The translations under genes and the position numbers were made by a program. 38,105 bases of DNA from Syntrophomonadaceae bacterium (lineage in GTDB: Bacteria > Bacillota > Dethiobacteria > DTU022), in NCBI GenBank assembly GCA_007132095.1, contig SLPH01000114.1:1-38105 (forward strand), in the 5' to 3' direction. Shown here piece after piece: positions 28,183 to 37,598 of this stretch; the first letter of the stretch is position 1, and the number at the start of each line of letters is the position of its first letter. Under the pieces are notes generated by a model. It had not been told where the DNA came from, did not search any database, and was given only the letters and a program-made list of their open reading frames with translations.

Positions 28183-28235
28183 GCCGGATCGGTCTTTGAA
28201 GCAGGGTTTTACTGCACCGAAAGCAGATTTCCGGC
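28183..28235 (+). other. Nested inverted repeats in the AOR2 5' leader (candidate structured RNA)
   Basis: GCCGG/CCGGC, CGGT/ACCG and GCAG/CTGC nest as three stacked helices; a second GCAG (28222-28225) can alternatively pair with CTGC. Confidence 0.35.
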
Positions 28236-28315
28236 CAGAGGTTACTCTTTTGTTTGGCTATTGGCCCGTTCATTATTATGACTTGCTCTATTATGAAAAG
28301 GTGGAGGTGCGCTTG

Positions 28316-30178
28316 ATGGCAGGGTGTCATAACAGGCTTTTGAGGGTTAACCTGGGGACAGGCGGTATTACTGAAGAAATGATAGCGGAAGAGGAGCATA
28401 AAAAATACCTGGGCGGAGCGGGATTGGCAACAAAATACCTCTGGGATGAGGTGCCCGCCGGTGCTGATCCCCTGGGGCCCGAAAACAGGCTCATTTTCAT
28501 GGCCGGCAGTTTAACCGGGGTGATTGCACCCAGCACGGGCAGATTCAGTGTGGTGGCCAAGTCACCCCTGACCGGAATCTGGGGGCAGGCTAACTCGGGT
28601 GGACGCTGGGGCGTTGAATTCAAGAAATGCGGCTACGACGGCATTATATTCGAGGGCGAATCACCAGAACCGGTTTACCTTGTTGTTGAAGATAACCGGG
28701 CCGAGCTGAAAAGCGCTGCCGGCCTGTGGGGGAAAAATGTTCCGGAAACAACCTATCTGATCAGGGAAGAGTTAAAAGACAAGCACAAGGTGGCCTGTAT
28801 CGGGCCGGCGGGTGAAAACCTGGTCAAGTATGCCGCGATCATGAACGATTTTGGGCGAGCGGCGGGGCGGTGTGGCCTCGGGGCGGTTATGGGGGCAAAG
28901 AAACTGAAAGCGATTGCCGTTAAAGGTTCGATCAAAACCCCGGTTGCGCAGCCGGAAGAATTTAAAGCTCATTCCAAAAAACAGTTCGAGCTGATGGATG
29001 AATCCATGATGAAAATGGCCATGCAATCTTTTGGCACCAGTGTCGTCCTCGACCTGGTCAATGTTCGCGGCGGTTTCCCAACCCGCAACTGGCAGATGGG
29101 AGTATACGATCTTTCCGAGGATATTAACGGTCCTGCCATATCAGATAAAATTCTGACCCGTAATGTGGCCTGTTTTGCCTGCCCCATCGCCTGCGGCAGG
29201 GGCACAGAAATACGGGAGGGCAAGTATAAGGGCCACAGGGGAGAGGGTCCTGAGTATGAAACTGTGGGCACTTTCGGAGGAATGTGTTATGTCAATGACC
29301 TGGAAGCGATCACTATGGCCGGCTATCTCTGCAACGATTACGGCCTGGATACCATCTCTGCCGGCAGTACGATCGCTTTTGCCATGGAATGTTACGAAAA
29401 AGGCATTCTCACCGATAGCGATACGGGAGGAATACCTTTTAAGTTCGGCGATGCCGATTTAATTGTCGACCTGGTGCACAAAATCTCCAGGCGCGAAGGA
29501 GTGGGCGATCTCCTGGCCGAGGGCACAATGCGCATGGCTGAAAAGCTGGGCCGGGGCAGCGAAAGCTTTGCCATGCATGTTAAGGGGCTGGAGCTGCCTG
29601 CATATGACAGCCGCGCCGTGCAGCTTACCGGTTTAACCTATGCTACCGCCAACCGCGGCGGAGATCACATTACCGCTTATGTGCAGGGCCCCACATTTAC
29701 CGATGCGCCTTTCCTGATCGTTGAAGACAGCGAAATTAAAGATCCCTTTATTGCCGATACCGGCGAGGTTAAGGTAGCCTGCGATCTTGAGGAAATGCTT
29801 ACCACCTTTGACTGTGTCGGGGCCTGCAAGTTTATGGGGCTCTGTCTTAATGCCGAAGACTGGGTCCGCCTGGTCAACCTGGTTACAGGTTGGGATCTAT
29901 CTCTTGAAGAATACAAGCAGGCCGGTGAAAGGGTTTACAATCTGGCCCGGGCTTACAGCAACCGGGAAGGGCTCAGGGCTGAAAGCGACACCCTGCCCGG
30001 CAGGCTTCTAGAAGAACCCCTGCCCGACGGCCCAGCCGAAGGGCATGTCAATGAACTGCCGGCCCTGCTTGATGCTTATTACCGGTATCGCCGCTGGGAC
30101 AAGGATAGCGGTAAGCCGACCAGGGAAAAACTTGAAGAGCTGGAGCTTGACTATACCATTCCCGCCCTATGGGATTAG
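28316..30178 (+). CDS. Aldehyde:ferredoxin oxidoreductase family protein (second copy)
   Basis: NRLLRVNLGTGGITEEMI, AGRCGLGAVMGAKKLKAIAV, CFACPIACGRG, GACKFMG. ATG 28316 preceded by GGTGGAGGTG; listed 28181 start lies in the leader. Confidence 0.93.
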   Translation: MAGCHNRLLRVNLGTGGITEEMIAEEEHKKYLGGAGLATKYLWDEVPAGADPLGPENRLIFMAGSLTGVIAPSTGRFSVVAKSPLTGIWGQANSGGRWGVEFKKCGYDGIIFEGESPEPVYLVVEDNRAELKSAAGLWGKNVPETTYLIREELKDKHKVACIGPAGENLVKYAAIMNDFGRAAGRCGLGAVMGAKKLKAIAVKGSIKTPVAQPEEFKAHSKKQFELMDESMMKMAMQSFGTSVVLDLVNVRGGFPTRNWQMGVYDLSEDINGPAISDKILTRNVACFACPIACGRGTEIREGKYKGHRGEGPEYETVGTFGGMCYVNDLEAITMAGYLCNDYGLDTISAGSTIAFAMECYEKGILTDSDTGGIPFKFGDADLIVDLVHKISRREGVGDLLAEGTMRMAEKLGRGSESFAMHVKGLELPAYDSRAVQLTGLTYATANRGGDHITAYVQGPTFTDAPFLIVEDSEIKDPFIADTGEVKVACDLEEMLTTFDCVGACKFMGLCLNAEDWVRLVNLVTGWDLSLEEYKQAGERVYNLARAYSNREGLRAESDTLPGRLLEEPLPDGPAEGHVNELPALLDAYYRYRRWDKDSGKPTREKLEELELDYTIPALWD

Positions 30179-30193
30179 CAGGAGGTGAAAGAG

Positions 30194-31870
30194 ATGAGCG
30201 ATCTGGAAAAACAGCGGCCCTGGCTGAAAAACTACCGCCTCGGTCCGTATAAACTGGCCCGCACCCTGGAACCATACCCGGAACTGCCGCTTTTCACTTT
30301 CCTGGACCAGGCGGCAGAGAGCTATCCAAACTCAACAGCGACCGAGTACTTCGGGCAGCGGATCAATTACCGGAACCTTAAAGAAAAGGTCGATCGGATG
30401 GCCAATGCCTTGTTCCGGCTGGGTGTTTCCAAGGGCGATAAAGTGGCGACAATACTGCCAACCAGCCCACAGTTTATTATTGCCAATTTCGCCATTCTAA
30501 AAAACGGGGCCGTGCATGTTCCCTGCAGCGTCCTGCACCGTTCCAGCGAACTTGAATATGAAATAGGTGAATCGGGGGCAGAAACGGTTTTTTGCCTGGC
30601 CGAACAGCTGGATCGGATCACAGCCCTGAAAGGGAAAACCGGTTTGAAGAATATAATTACCACATCCCTGGCAGATTTTACTCCTGATGAAATCCCGCTT
30701 GATTTGCCTGAAGGGGCGCTTTCATTTAACAGCCTTCTTCTGGATCACGAAGCCGCCGCTCCCCGGGTGGAAATAAATCCCCGGGAAGATCTGGCCTACC
30801 TCGCATTTACCGGCGGAGCCACGGGTGTGCCCAAGGGGGTTATGCTTACCCATTACAACCGCTATGTCAACACCATGCAGGGGATGCCCTGGGCGCTGGC
30901 CAGCCTTGAGAAATCGGTTCGCGGTAAGGCTTCAGCCCTGATCGGGGTGCCGCTGTTTCACTCATACGGCGAAGCCTGTGCCCTTTTCTGTATCTACTGG
31001 GGCCTGCGCATGATCCTTGTTCAGGACCCGCGCCATACTGACCTGATCGTCAGGCTTCTGGTCGAAAACAGGCCATTTTTGGCGGCCATGGTTCCAACCC
31101 AGTTAATGAAACTGCGCGATCATGACCTGCCCAGGCTGCCGATCCAGATTACTTCAGGCGCTTCGCACCTGCCTCCCGATGTAAGAGAGAGCATTGCCGA
31201 AAAGGTAAAAATGCCTGTTTCAGAGGTGTTCGGGTTAACGGAAAGCGGACCGCTCACCCACATTGACCTGACCGGGTTTTCTAAAATTACCGGCTTTGCG
31301 GCCAGGCAGAAATACAGTATCGGCCTTCCCGTGCCGGATACGGACGTCAAGCTGGTCGATGATGATAGCGGTGAAGTTTGCGGGGTGGAGGAAGCGGGGC
31401 ACATGTATGTCAGGGGGCCGCAGGTGATGATTGGTTACTGGCCCGAGATTGGCAGCGGCCTGGTAGACGGTTGGCTCCCCACCGGAGATATAGCCCGTAT
31501 GGATGATGACGGTTATTTCTATATCGTAGACCGCATCAAGGATATGGCCAATATTTCCGGGTTCAAAGTATATACCAGCACAATTGATGACATTTTACAC
31601 TCCCATCCGGCCGTATCGATGGCAGCTGCCATTGGCGTCCCCGATCCCCAGCGTGAAGGCAGTGAAAGGATCAAGGCCTTTATTGTGCTTAAGGATGATT
31701 TTAAAGGAAAGGTTGACGAAGAAGAAATAATTGAATACTGCCGTGAAAAATGCGCTTCCTACGCTGTTCCCCGCCAGGTGGAGTTCCGGGACAGTCTGCC
31801 TTTAACCGTAACAGAAAAGATTTTCAAAAGAAAACTGCGTGAAGAGGAAGTGGGAACAACGGAAAAGTAA
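30194..31870 (+). CDS. AMP-forming acyl-CoA synthetase / acid-CoA ligase
   Basis: LAYLAFTGGATGVPKGVMLTHYN, VFGLTESGPLTH, GWLPTGDIARMDDDGYFYIVDRIKDMANISGFKVY. Confidence 0.92.
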   Translation: MSDLEKQRPWLKNYRLGPYKLARTLEPYPELPLFTFLDQAAESYPNSTATEYFGQRINYRNLKEKVDRMANALFRLGVSKGDKVATILPTSPQFIIANFAILKNGAVHVPCSVLHRSSELEYEIGESGAETVFCLAEQLDRITALKGKTGLKNIITTSLADFTPDEIPLDLPEGALSFNSLLLDHEAAAPRVEINPREDLAYLAFTGGATGVPKGVMLTHYNRYVNTMQGMPWALASLEKSVRGKASALIGVPLFHSYGEACALFCIYWGLRMILVQDPRHTDLIVRLLVENRPFLAAMVPTQLMKLRDHDLPRLPIQITSGASHLPPDVRESIAEKVKMPVSEVFGLTESGPLTHIDLTGFSKITGFAARQKYSIGLPVPDTDVKLVDDDSGEVCGVEEAGHMYVRGPQVMIGYWPEIGSGLVDGWLPTGDIARMDDDGYFYIVDRIKDMANISGFKVYTSTIDDILHSHPAVSMAAAIGVPDPQREGSERIKAFIVLKDDFKGKVDEEEIIEYCREKCASYAVPRQVEFRDSLPLTVTEKIFKRKLREEEVGTTEK

Positions 31871-32038
31871 CCGCCGCTTTATCGCCGCCTCTGGCCGGGC
31901 AGAGCGAGCCGGGGCCGGGGTATAAGCAAACTCTGCGGCAGTCATCGATCCATAGCTTGGATCTAGTGCAGGGAACAAGAGGTTGATATTTGGCAGTTTT
32001 AGGAAAATGGACCTCCTGGTTACCCGTGGAACCTGCGG

Positions 32039-32069
32039 TTGGCGTACTATGCCTGTTAAGTGGTATAAT
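32039..32069 (+). promoter_or_regulatory. Candidate promoter for PBP gene
   Basis: TTGGCG - 19 nt (long) - TATAAT. Confidence 0.3.
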
Positions 32070-32160
32070 GATCTAAAGGCCTTCTTTGCTCTTACCGAGA
32101 CTATTTGCAAAGCCGGCCTGTTGTTTTATATCCATTAGTTTGAAGGGAGCCTAACTTTCT

Positions 32161-34650
32161 TTGGCCCAAAAAAAAGAACCGCTAGGCATACAGCAAACAA
32201 AGACCCGGAAAGAACCCCGGAAAAAAAAGCGCGGCAGTTTCCTGGGCAGGCTGTTTAAATATTTGTTCCTGCTTTTTTTGCTTCTGGCCCTGATTGGAGG
32301 CGGGGCTGCAGCTGCCGTGGTAATGAACTATGTCAATGACGCCCCGGAATTTGATCCGGCCAAGCTGGCGACAGTTGAAACGTCGTATCTTTACGATCGT
32401 TACGGCAATGAAATCACTTCCCTTCATGAAGAGCAAAACCGGATTGTTATACCGCTGCGCGATATACCGCTGCACGTGCAGCACGCTTTCATCGCTATTG
32501 AAGATGAAAGGTTTTACGGCCATTTCGGCTTTGATATTATTGGCAGCGTACGCGCCGCCCAGGCCAACTTCAGGGCCCGTTCCATCGTCCAGGGCGGAAG
32601 TACGATCACCCAGCAGCTGGCCCAAAACGCTTTTCTTACAACTGAAACCAGTTACAGGAGAAAGGTTCAGGAAATTTGGCTGGCTGTCCAGCTAGAAAGA
32701 ATCTATTCCAAGGATGAAATCCTGGAAATGTATTTAAACCGGGTTTACTTCGGAAACGGCGCTTACGGGGTTGAAGCTGCGGCCCAGACTTATTTTGATA
32801 AAGAGGCAGCCGCTTTAAACCATGCCGAAGCGGCCATGCTGGCCGGTGCGGTCCGCACGCCCAACTATTACAACCCCTTCGATAATGAATTCGAGGCAAA
32901 AGCAAGAATGCGGATCGTACTCCAGAGTATGAAAAGAAACGGTTATATAAGTGAAGGAGAATATAACCGCGCGATTAATAACAGCTTTGCCTATGCAGAA
33001 CCGGTTAGCCGTGAAGATTACCCCTATCCACATTTTGTCGATCATGTTGTCCATCACGAGCTGATAGAAATTTTGAGTGAAATTCCTTCGATTGGCTCGA
33101 AGGAAGAGGCTTACCGGGCGATCTATACCGGCGGACTGAGAGTTTACACAACCCTTGACCCTGATCTTCAGCTTCATGTCGAGGACGTCCTTGGCCGGGC
33201 AGAACTTTACCCGACAACGATTTATCTCGATATGGCGGCAGTCAGGGAAGCTACAGCCGGGTTGGGCCCGGGTCGGGACCTGCCCCGTTCCCAGCTGGAA
33301 GAATTTATTGATGAAGAAAATGGTATTCCTCAGCCCCAGGCTGCAATTGTCTTGGCCGATCCCAATACCGGCAGAATCCTGGCCCTCGGGGGAGGGCGGG
33401 AATACAGCAAAAGGAAAGATGAAGTGCTGCGTTTCAGCACCCTGCGGCAGCCGGGCTCGGCTATTAAACCGATCATAACTTATGCTCCCGCTTTTGAAGA
33501 AGGCACTTTGGCCGGGGCCAGCTCGGTGCTGGACGATTCGCCTTTTGTCGGCCCCCAGGGGTGGAGACCGAAAAACTTTGACAACCGGTTCCGGGGACTG
33601 ATCGCCGTTCGCGAAGCCCTCTATTTTTCCTATAACATTCCGGCTGTCCGGGCTTTTCAGGATCTCGGACCGCGGGTAGGAGTTTCCTATGCCCAGCGCA
33701 TGGGCATATCCAGCTTTGCCCCGGAAGAAATCGACAACCTCAGCCTGACCCTGGGCGGATTTACCTACGGGGTCAGCGCTATTGATATGGCCCAGGCTTA
33801 TGGAGTGCTGGCCAATGAAGGAGTCCGGGTTGACCTGCATACGGTTGAAAGAATTGTCGATCGGCATGGCAACACCCTATACGAGTTTGATATGAATCCA
33901 AGGCAGGTGATCAGCCCCGCTGCCGCCTATATCGTTACCGATATCCTGCAGGATTTCGTGCGTAAATATCTCGGACGGGCCCTGCAGATTGACCGGCCCG
34001 TTGCGGCTAAAACGGGGACTACCGATAACTGGAAAGATGTTTACCTCGTTGCTTATACACCCAACCTGGTTGCCTCTTTCTGGATGGGCTATGATGAACC
34101 GAAAATCGGCGGCATCCAACAGGGATGGCGCTATTCAACCGCTTTTTTACGTGAAGTGTTCCTGGAAGCTTTTGTAGATCTTGAAATTAAAGATTTCGTG
34201 CGCCCCCAGGGTGTGATTCGGCTGGAAGTATGCACGAAATCGGGGCTTCTCCCCCTGCCTGCCTGCCGTGCCGCGGGCACGGTGCGCACCGATTACTTCA
34301 TGGAGAAATACCCGCCCCGCCTGACCTGCGATTACCATGTTCTGGATGAACTGGAACCGGATGAAGGCGAGGAAGAGCCGGAAGTGCCGCCCGATGATGG
34401 AAATGGCGAAGAGGATCCCGATCAGCCGCCGGGAGACGAAGAGCCGCCGGAGACTCCCCCGGATAACGGCAACGGCGGGGATAGCCCTCCCGGTGAAAAT
34501 GGACCTCCTGCCAATGGAGGCACCCCCCCCGGTGATAATGATGGAGAAATACCCCCGAATTGGTGGGAAGACCTGGGACGCGGCGGTTGGGACGAAGGGT
34601 TTTTTAACCGCTACCGGAGAAAAGTTTTTTCTAATCCGGTGCTGTCCTGA
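32161..34650 (+). CDS. Class A penicillin-binding protein (PBP1A-like transglycosylase/transpeptidase)
   Basis: FIAIEDERFYGHFGFD, QGGSTITQQLAQN, RQPGSAIKPIITYAPAFE, KTGTTDNWKDVYLVAYTPN; acidic Pro/Gly/Asn-rich tail. Confidence 0.95.
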   Translation: MAQKKEPLGIQQTKTRKEPRKKKRGSFLGRLFKYLFLLFLLLALIGGGAAAAVVMNYVNDAPEFDPAKLATVETSYLYDRYGNEITSLHEEQNRIVIPLRDIPLHVQHAFIAIEDERFYGHFGFDIIGSVRAAQANFRARSIVQGGSTITQQLAQNAFLTTETSYRRKVQEIWLAVQLERIYSKDEILEMYLNRVYFGNGAYGVEAAAQTYFDKEAAALNHAEAAMLAGAVRTPNYYNPFDNEFEAKARMRIVLQSMKRNGYISEGEYNRAINNSFAYAEPVSREDYPYPHFVDHVVHHELIEILSEIPSIGSKEEAYRAIYTGGLRVYTTLDPDLQLHVEDVLGRAELYPTTIYLDMAAVREATAGLGPGRDLPRSQLEEFIDEENGIPQPQAAIVLADPNTGRILALGGGREYSKRKDEVLRFSTLRQPGSAIKPIITYAPAFEEGTLAGASSVLDDSPFVGPQGWRPKNFDNRFRGLIAVREALYFSYNIPAVRAFQDLGPRVGVSYAQRMGISSFAPEEIDNLSLTLGGFTYGVSAIDMAQAYGVLANEGVRVDLHTVERIVDRHGNTLYEFDMNPRQVISPAAAYIVTDILQDFVRKYLGRALQIDRPVAAKTGTTDNWKDVYLVAYTPNLVASFWMGYDEPKIGGIQQGWRYSTAFLREVFLEAFVDLEIKDFVRPQGVIRLEVCTKSGLLPLPACRAAGTVRTDYFMEKYPPRLTCDYHVLDELEPDEGEEEPEVPPDDGNGEEDPDQPPGDEEPPETPPDNGNGGDSPPGENGPPANGGTPPGDNDGEIPPNWWEDLGRGGWDEGFFNRYRRKVFSNPVLS

Positions 34651-34798
34651 GCGCTGCAAAGTGTCCCATCTTGGTCTAATTAAAGACAGATTAAGAAAAA
34701 ATGAGATATTCAGCAGCGCTACTGCAGCTATGGCCAACAGGAACAGGTTGTTGATTTCAACGCTTGTCAGTTTGAGAAAAGCGTCATGAAATCCAGAT

Positions 34799-34828
34799 TT
34801 GACAGGATTGGCAGAAAATTGATATAAT
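34799..34828 (+). promoter_or_regulatory. Consensus sigma-A promoter
   Basis: TTGACA - 18 nt - TATAAT. Confidence 0.75.
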
Positions 34829-34876
34829 AGGATCCCTTTACTTTTATCTGGAAAAAAGAGGAGGGGTCCTTTATTT

Positions 34877-35299
34877 TTGAATCGGTCGGATAGAGCAAAA
34901 GCGGAAAAGAAAAAGGCTAAAAAGAGGAACAGGATTATATTAATAACTGTTGGCCTGTTTATGATTGGCGTTGTCGGACTCTACCTGTTCACCTCATTTC
35001 TCCCGGAACCGGCCGGCAGCGGGATAGAGAAATATATTGATCAAGAGCAGTCTTTCGCTCGAATTGACTTTTTTGGCAATACCTACGTTTATGTCTTTGT
35101 AAAAACAGAAGATCAGGTTGTTCAGGTGAAAGTCAATGATCAACCGATGAATTTTAACCCCGCTGAAGGAAGATGGGAACTGGTTATACTCGGTTCTGCG
35201 GCAGGCGACGAATTAAGAATCACCGCCATGGCTGATGGTGTTCCGGCTGGCGAGCTGATTCTTGTAGTTGAGGAACTGACTTTAAATGATGACGGATAG
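34877..35299 (+). CDS. Small membrane-anchored extracytoplasmic protein of unknown function
   Basis: Basic N-terminus then IILITVGLFMIGVVGLYLF TM segment; SD AGAGGAGG upstream. Confidence 0.65.
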   Translation: MNRSDRAKAEKKKAKKRNRIILITVGLFMIGVVGLYLFTSFLPEPAGSGIEKYIDQEQSFARIDFFGNTYVYVFVKTEDQVVQVKVNDQPMNFNPAEGRWELVILGSAAGDELRITAMADGVPAGELILVVEELTLNDDG

Positions 35300-35419
35300 C
35301 ATTGGCGGCGTAACAAGTTGACATAAGTGTGCATGGAATATGCTTTAAAAGGAGGGTGCTGCCTGTAAAATATATCCTTTTCCAGGTTTTTATTATAAGA
35401 GAGAAGGGAGAAAAAGACA

Positions 35420-36109
35420 GTGATTAAAAGAAGAAGCTTGACCAGGGTTATATTGCTTACTATTGTGTTCTGCTTGCTCTTTTCGGCAACTGCTTTTGCC
35501 TCCGACTGGGCGATCAAGTATGTTTACTTTGAGCGACTTGATAAAAGTTTAGTAATGGTTGATTACGAGGTAGCTTGGGAGTATGCGAATAAACCTTCCC
35601 CCAACACTAACACGAAACTGTATAATGCCGCTGTCAGCGGCATGCGTGACGCGCTTTTGAAAGACCGGAACGTTTATATTGTAACGAAGGGCGGAACGGC
35701 AATTCATTACAGTGCAGCGGTTAATGATCAGAAAAAATACGAGGATGTTGCAACCTGGTATGGTGATTATGCTCCAGAAGAACAACTGGTTGCAGATATC
35801 GAACTATACCTGAATCACATGGGCAATGTCGTTGAAAGAAATCCACAACCGCTTGCATTGCCGGATTGGATCACCGTTTATAAAACCTGGGTACAGCCGG
35901 TAAATGGTTGGGTAATTGATGTTGTCATTGACAAGGGTGATCCATCTTTCACTTATGACCCGGGCGTGATTGGCGAGGTCCTGATTAAAGGGCAGACTGC
36001 CATTAAACAGTCCAGCGGGGCTTACAGGATCCTCATACCGGGCGCTACCGAACCGACTATAGAGCCTACGGATGTGAGGGTTATGGTTGATGGCTGGTGG
36101 AACTGGTAA
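35420..36109 (+). CDS. Secreted protein of unknown function
   Basis: Signal peptide RRSLTRVILLTIVFCLLFSATAFA|SD; GTG start. Confidence 0.65.
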   Translation: MIKRRSLTRVILLTIVFCLLFSATAFASDWAIKYVYFERLDKSLVMVDYEVAWEYANKPSPNTNTKLYNAAVSGMRDALLKDRNVYIVTKGGTAIHYSAAVNDQKKYEDVATWYGDYAPEEQLVADIELYLNHMGNVVERNPQPLALPDWITVYKTWVQPVNGWVIDVVIDKGDPSFTYDPGVIGEVLIKGQTAIKQSSGAYRILIPGATEPTIEPTDVRVMVDGWWNW

Positions 36110-36158
36110 ACATCTTGCCGGGTCGATGTAATTAGAGGGATGCGTTATCAGGACAAGT

Positions 36159-36193
36159 AAAACCGGCCGCAGATAGCTGCGGCCGGTTTTTTT
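36159..36193. terminator. Bidirectional rho-independent terminator
   Basis: AAAACCGGCCGCAG-ATAG-CTGCGGCCGGTTTTTTT, 14-bp perfect stem between convergent genes. Confidence 0.92.
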
Positions 36194-36257
36194 GACCTCA
36201 GGGCATGGATGCCTGTTTACAGGTCGCTTTTAAAACACCGGCATTTTGATTGCCAAA

Positions 36258-36980
36258 CTAAATCGGTCCGATCGCCGTCATGTAGATAGCGGTTTCTTCT
36301 TCTCCGTCCACTCCAATAATACTGTTTGCTTCATCATCGAAAAAAGCGCCAACCTGGCATGAGCCAAGGCCGAGAGCAACTGCTGCCAGGGCGGAGTTTT
36401 GAGCGATATGCCCGGCATCCAGGTAGATGTAGCGGTAAGCGCGCTGTTCGTACTTCCATTTAGATCTTCCCAGCATGGCGCTCCAGACCAGGTTGAAAGC
36501 AGCGGTGCTCATCATAGCCTGGCCAAGTGCGGCCTGGGCCAGCTCGGGGCCGAATTGGCCTTCTTTTAAAAGGACCAGCGCGTGATATGGAACCTGGTAA
36601 TGATAAACACCGGGCTTGATCCCCTCAACCAGGTTGACAACGCAGTATGTCTCGATCGGGAATAGCCCTCCCGCCGAAGGAGCCGCCCGGAACTGATGAT
36701 GTTCGTTGGCCAGGGTTATTCCCTGGCAGCACCATAGAATCTGCGACAGGGCCTTCAGGGTAACAGGCCTGTTTAGAAAGCGGCGCTTGGAACGCCTTTC
36801 CTGCAGGATGCTGAAAAGGGGCGCACCCCCTTCGCGTTCAGGCGGTTCAAGTTCAATCCGTTCCAGGTTGGGGGGGTACTTTTTGTAAAGGGGAGGCTTG
36901 GCTGCCCAGTCAAGGCTCCTTCCATTTAATGTATCGCGCCCATACTTGCTTAAGCGCTGAAAATCGTCACCGTAACCCAT
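36258..36980 (-). CDS. SagB-type nitroreductase-fold dehydrogenase
   Basis: LQERRSKRRFLNRPVTLKALSQILWCCQGIT, RAAPSAGGLFPIETY, GVYHY, YIYLDAGHIAQNSALAAVALGLGSCQVGAF. Confidence 0.88.
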   Translation of the reverse strand: MGYGDDFQRLSKYGRDTLNGRSLDWAAKPPLYKKYPPNLERIELEPPEREGGAPLFSILQERRSKRRFLNRPVTLKALSQILWCCQGITLANEHHQFRAAPSAGGLFPIETYCVVNLVEGIKPGVYHYQVPYHALVLLKEGQFGPELAQAALGQAMMSTAAFNLVWSAMLGRSKWKYEQRAYRYIYLDAGHIAQNSALAAVALGLGSCQVGAFFDDEANSIIGVDGEEETAIYMTAIGPI

Positions 36981-37147
36981 GAACTCACATCCTTTCTCTT
37001 TACATTATTCTATAAAAATCGGGTATGGCAGTCAACGTGAGCGGGGCAGCAGGAATAGCTGCGGTTTTATGGAATATGATATTGTGACTAATGGTTTCGA
37101 ATTTAACGGTTCAACCACTTCAACATCTTCAAGGAGGAGCGATCAAG

Positions 37148-37525
37148 TTGAATAAAAAATGCATTAATCTTAAAGGGATGATGAAAGCAGGGCCTTATTC
37201 GCATGCCGTGGAAGCGAACGGCTTTATTTTTCTTTCCGGTTCAGTGCCGGTCCACCCTGAAACAGGAGAGCCGGTCGTTAATTCTATTAAAGAGGCAACA
37301 GCAAGAACGCTTGACAACATTAAGCTAATCCTGGACGAGGCGGGCAGCAGTCTTGATAAAGTTGTCAGGGTCGGCGTGTTTTTAAAGGAGATGTCCTACT
37401 TCAAAGAGATGAATGAGGTTTATGCCACCTATTTTACCAGCGATCAGCCTGCCCGTACCTGCGTGGCGGTCAAGGAGATGCCTGCTGATTTCCCAATTGA
37501 AATAGAAGTAGTCGCTTTAAAATAA
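37148..37525 (+). CDS. RidA/YjgF family deaminase
   Basis: GPYSHAVEANGFIFLSGSVPVHPETGE, TARTLDNIKLILDEAGSSLDKVVRVGVFLKEM, PARTCVAV; TTG 37148 after AAGGAGG. Confidence 0.88.
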   Translation: MNKKCINLKGMMKAGPYSHAVEANGFIFLSGSVPVHPETGEPVVNSIKEATARTLDNIKLILDEAGSSLDKVVRVGVFLKEMSYFKEMNEVYATYFTSDQPARTCVAVKEMPADFPIEIEVVALK

Positions 37526-37598
37526 AACGAGCCGGTAGGCATAACAGCACTCCCGGCCGCAAAGTATAAAGAGCTTCTAATTATGACAGGTGATAAGC

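Noticed and set aside
32815-33867. 350-aa minus-strand ORF
   Set aside because: Fully antisense to the well-supported PBP gene; composition reflects the complement of coding sequence and no family motif is visible.
34650-34720. 8-bp inverted repeat AGCGCTGC ... GCAGCGCT
   Set aside because: Arms are separated by 55 nt of AT-rich sequence and AGCGCT is self-palindromic; likely chance.
35350-35420. Short leader peptide (GTG CTG CCT GTA AAA TAT ATC CTT...) upstream of 35420
   Set aside because: The AGGAGG is directly adjacent to the GTG, leaving no usable SD spacing, and there is no attenuator structure.
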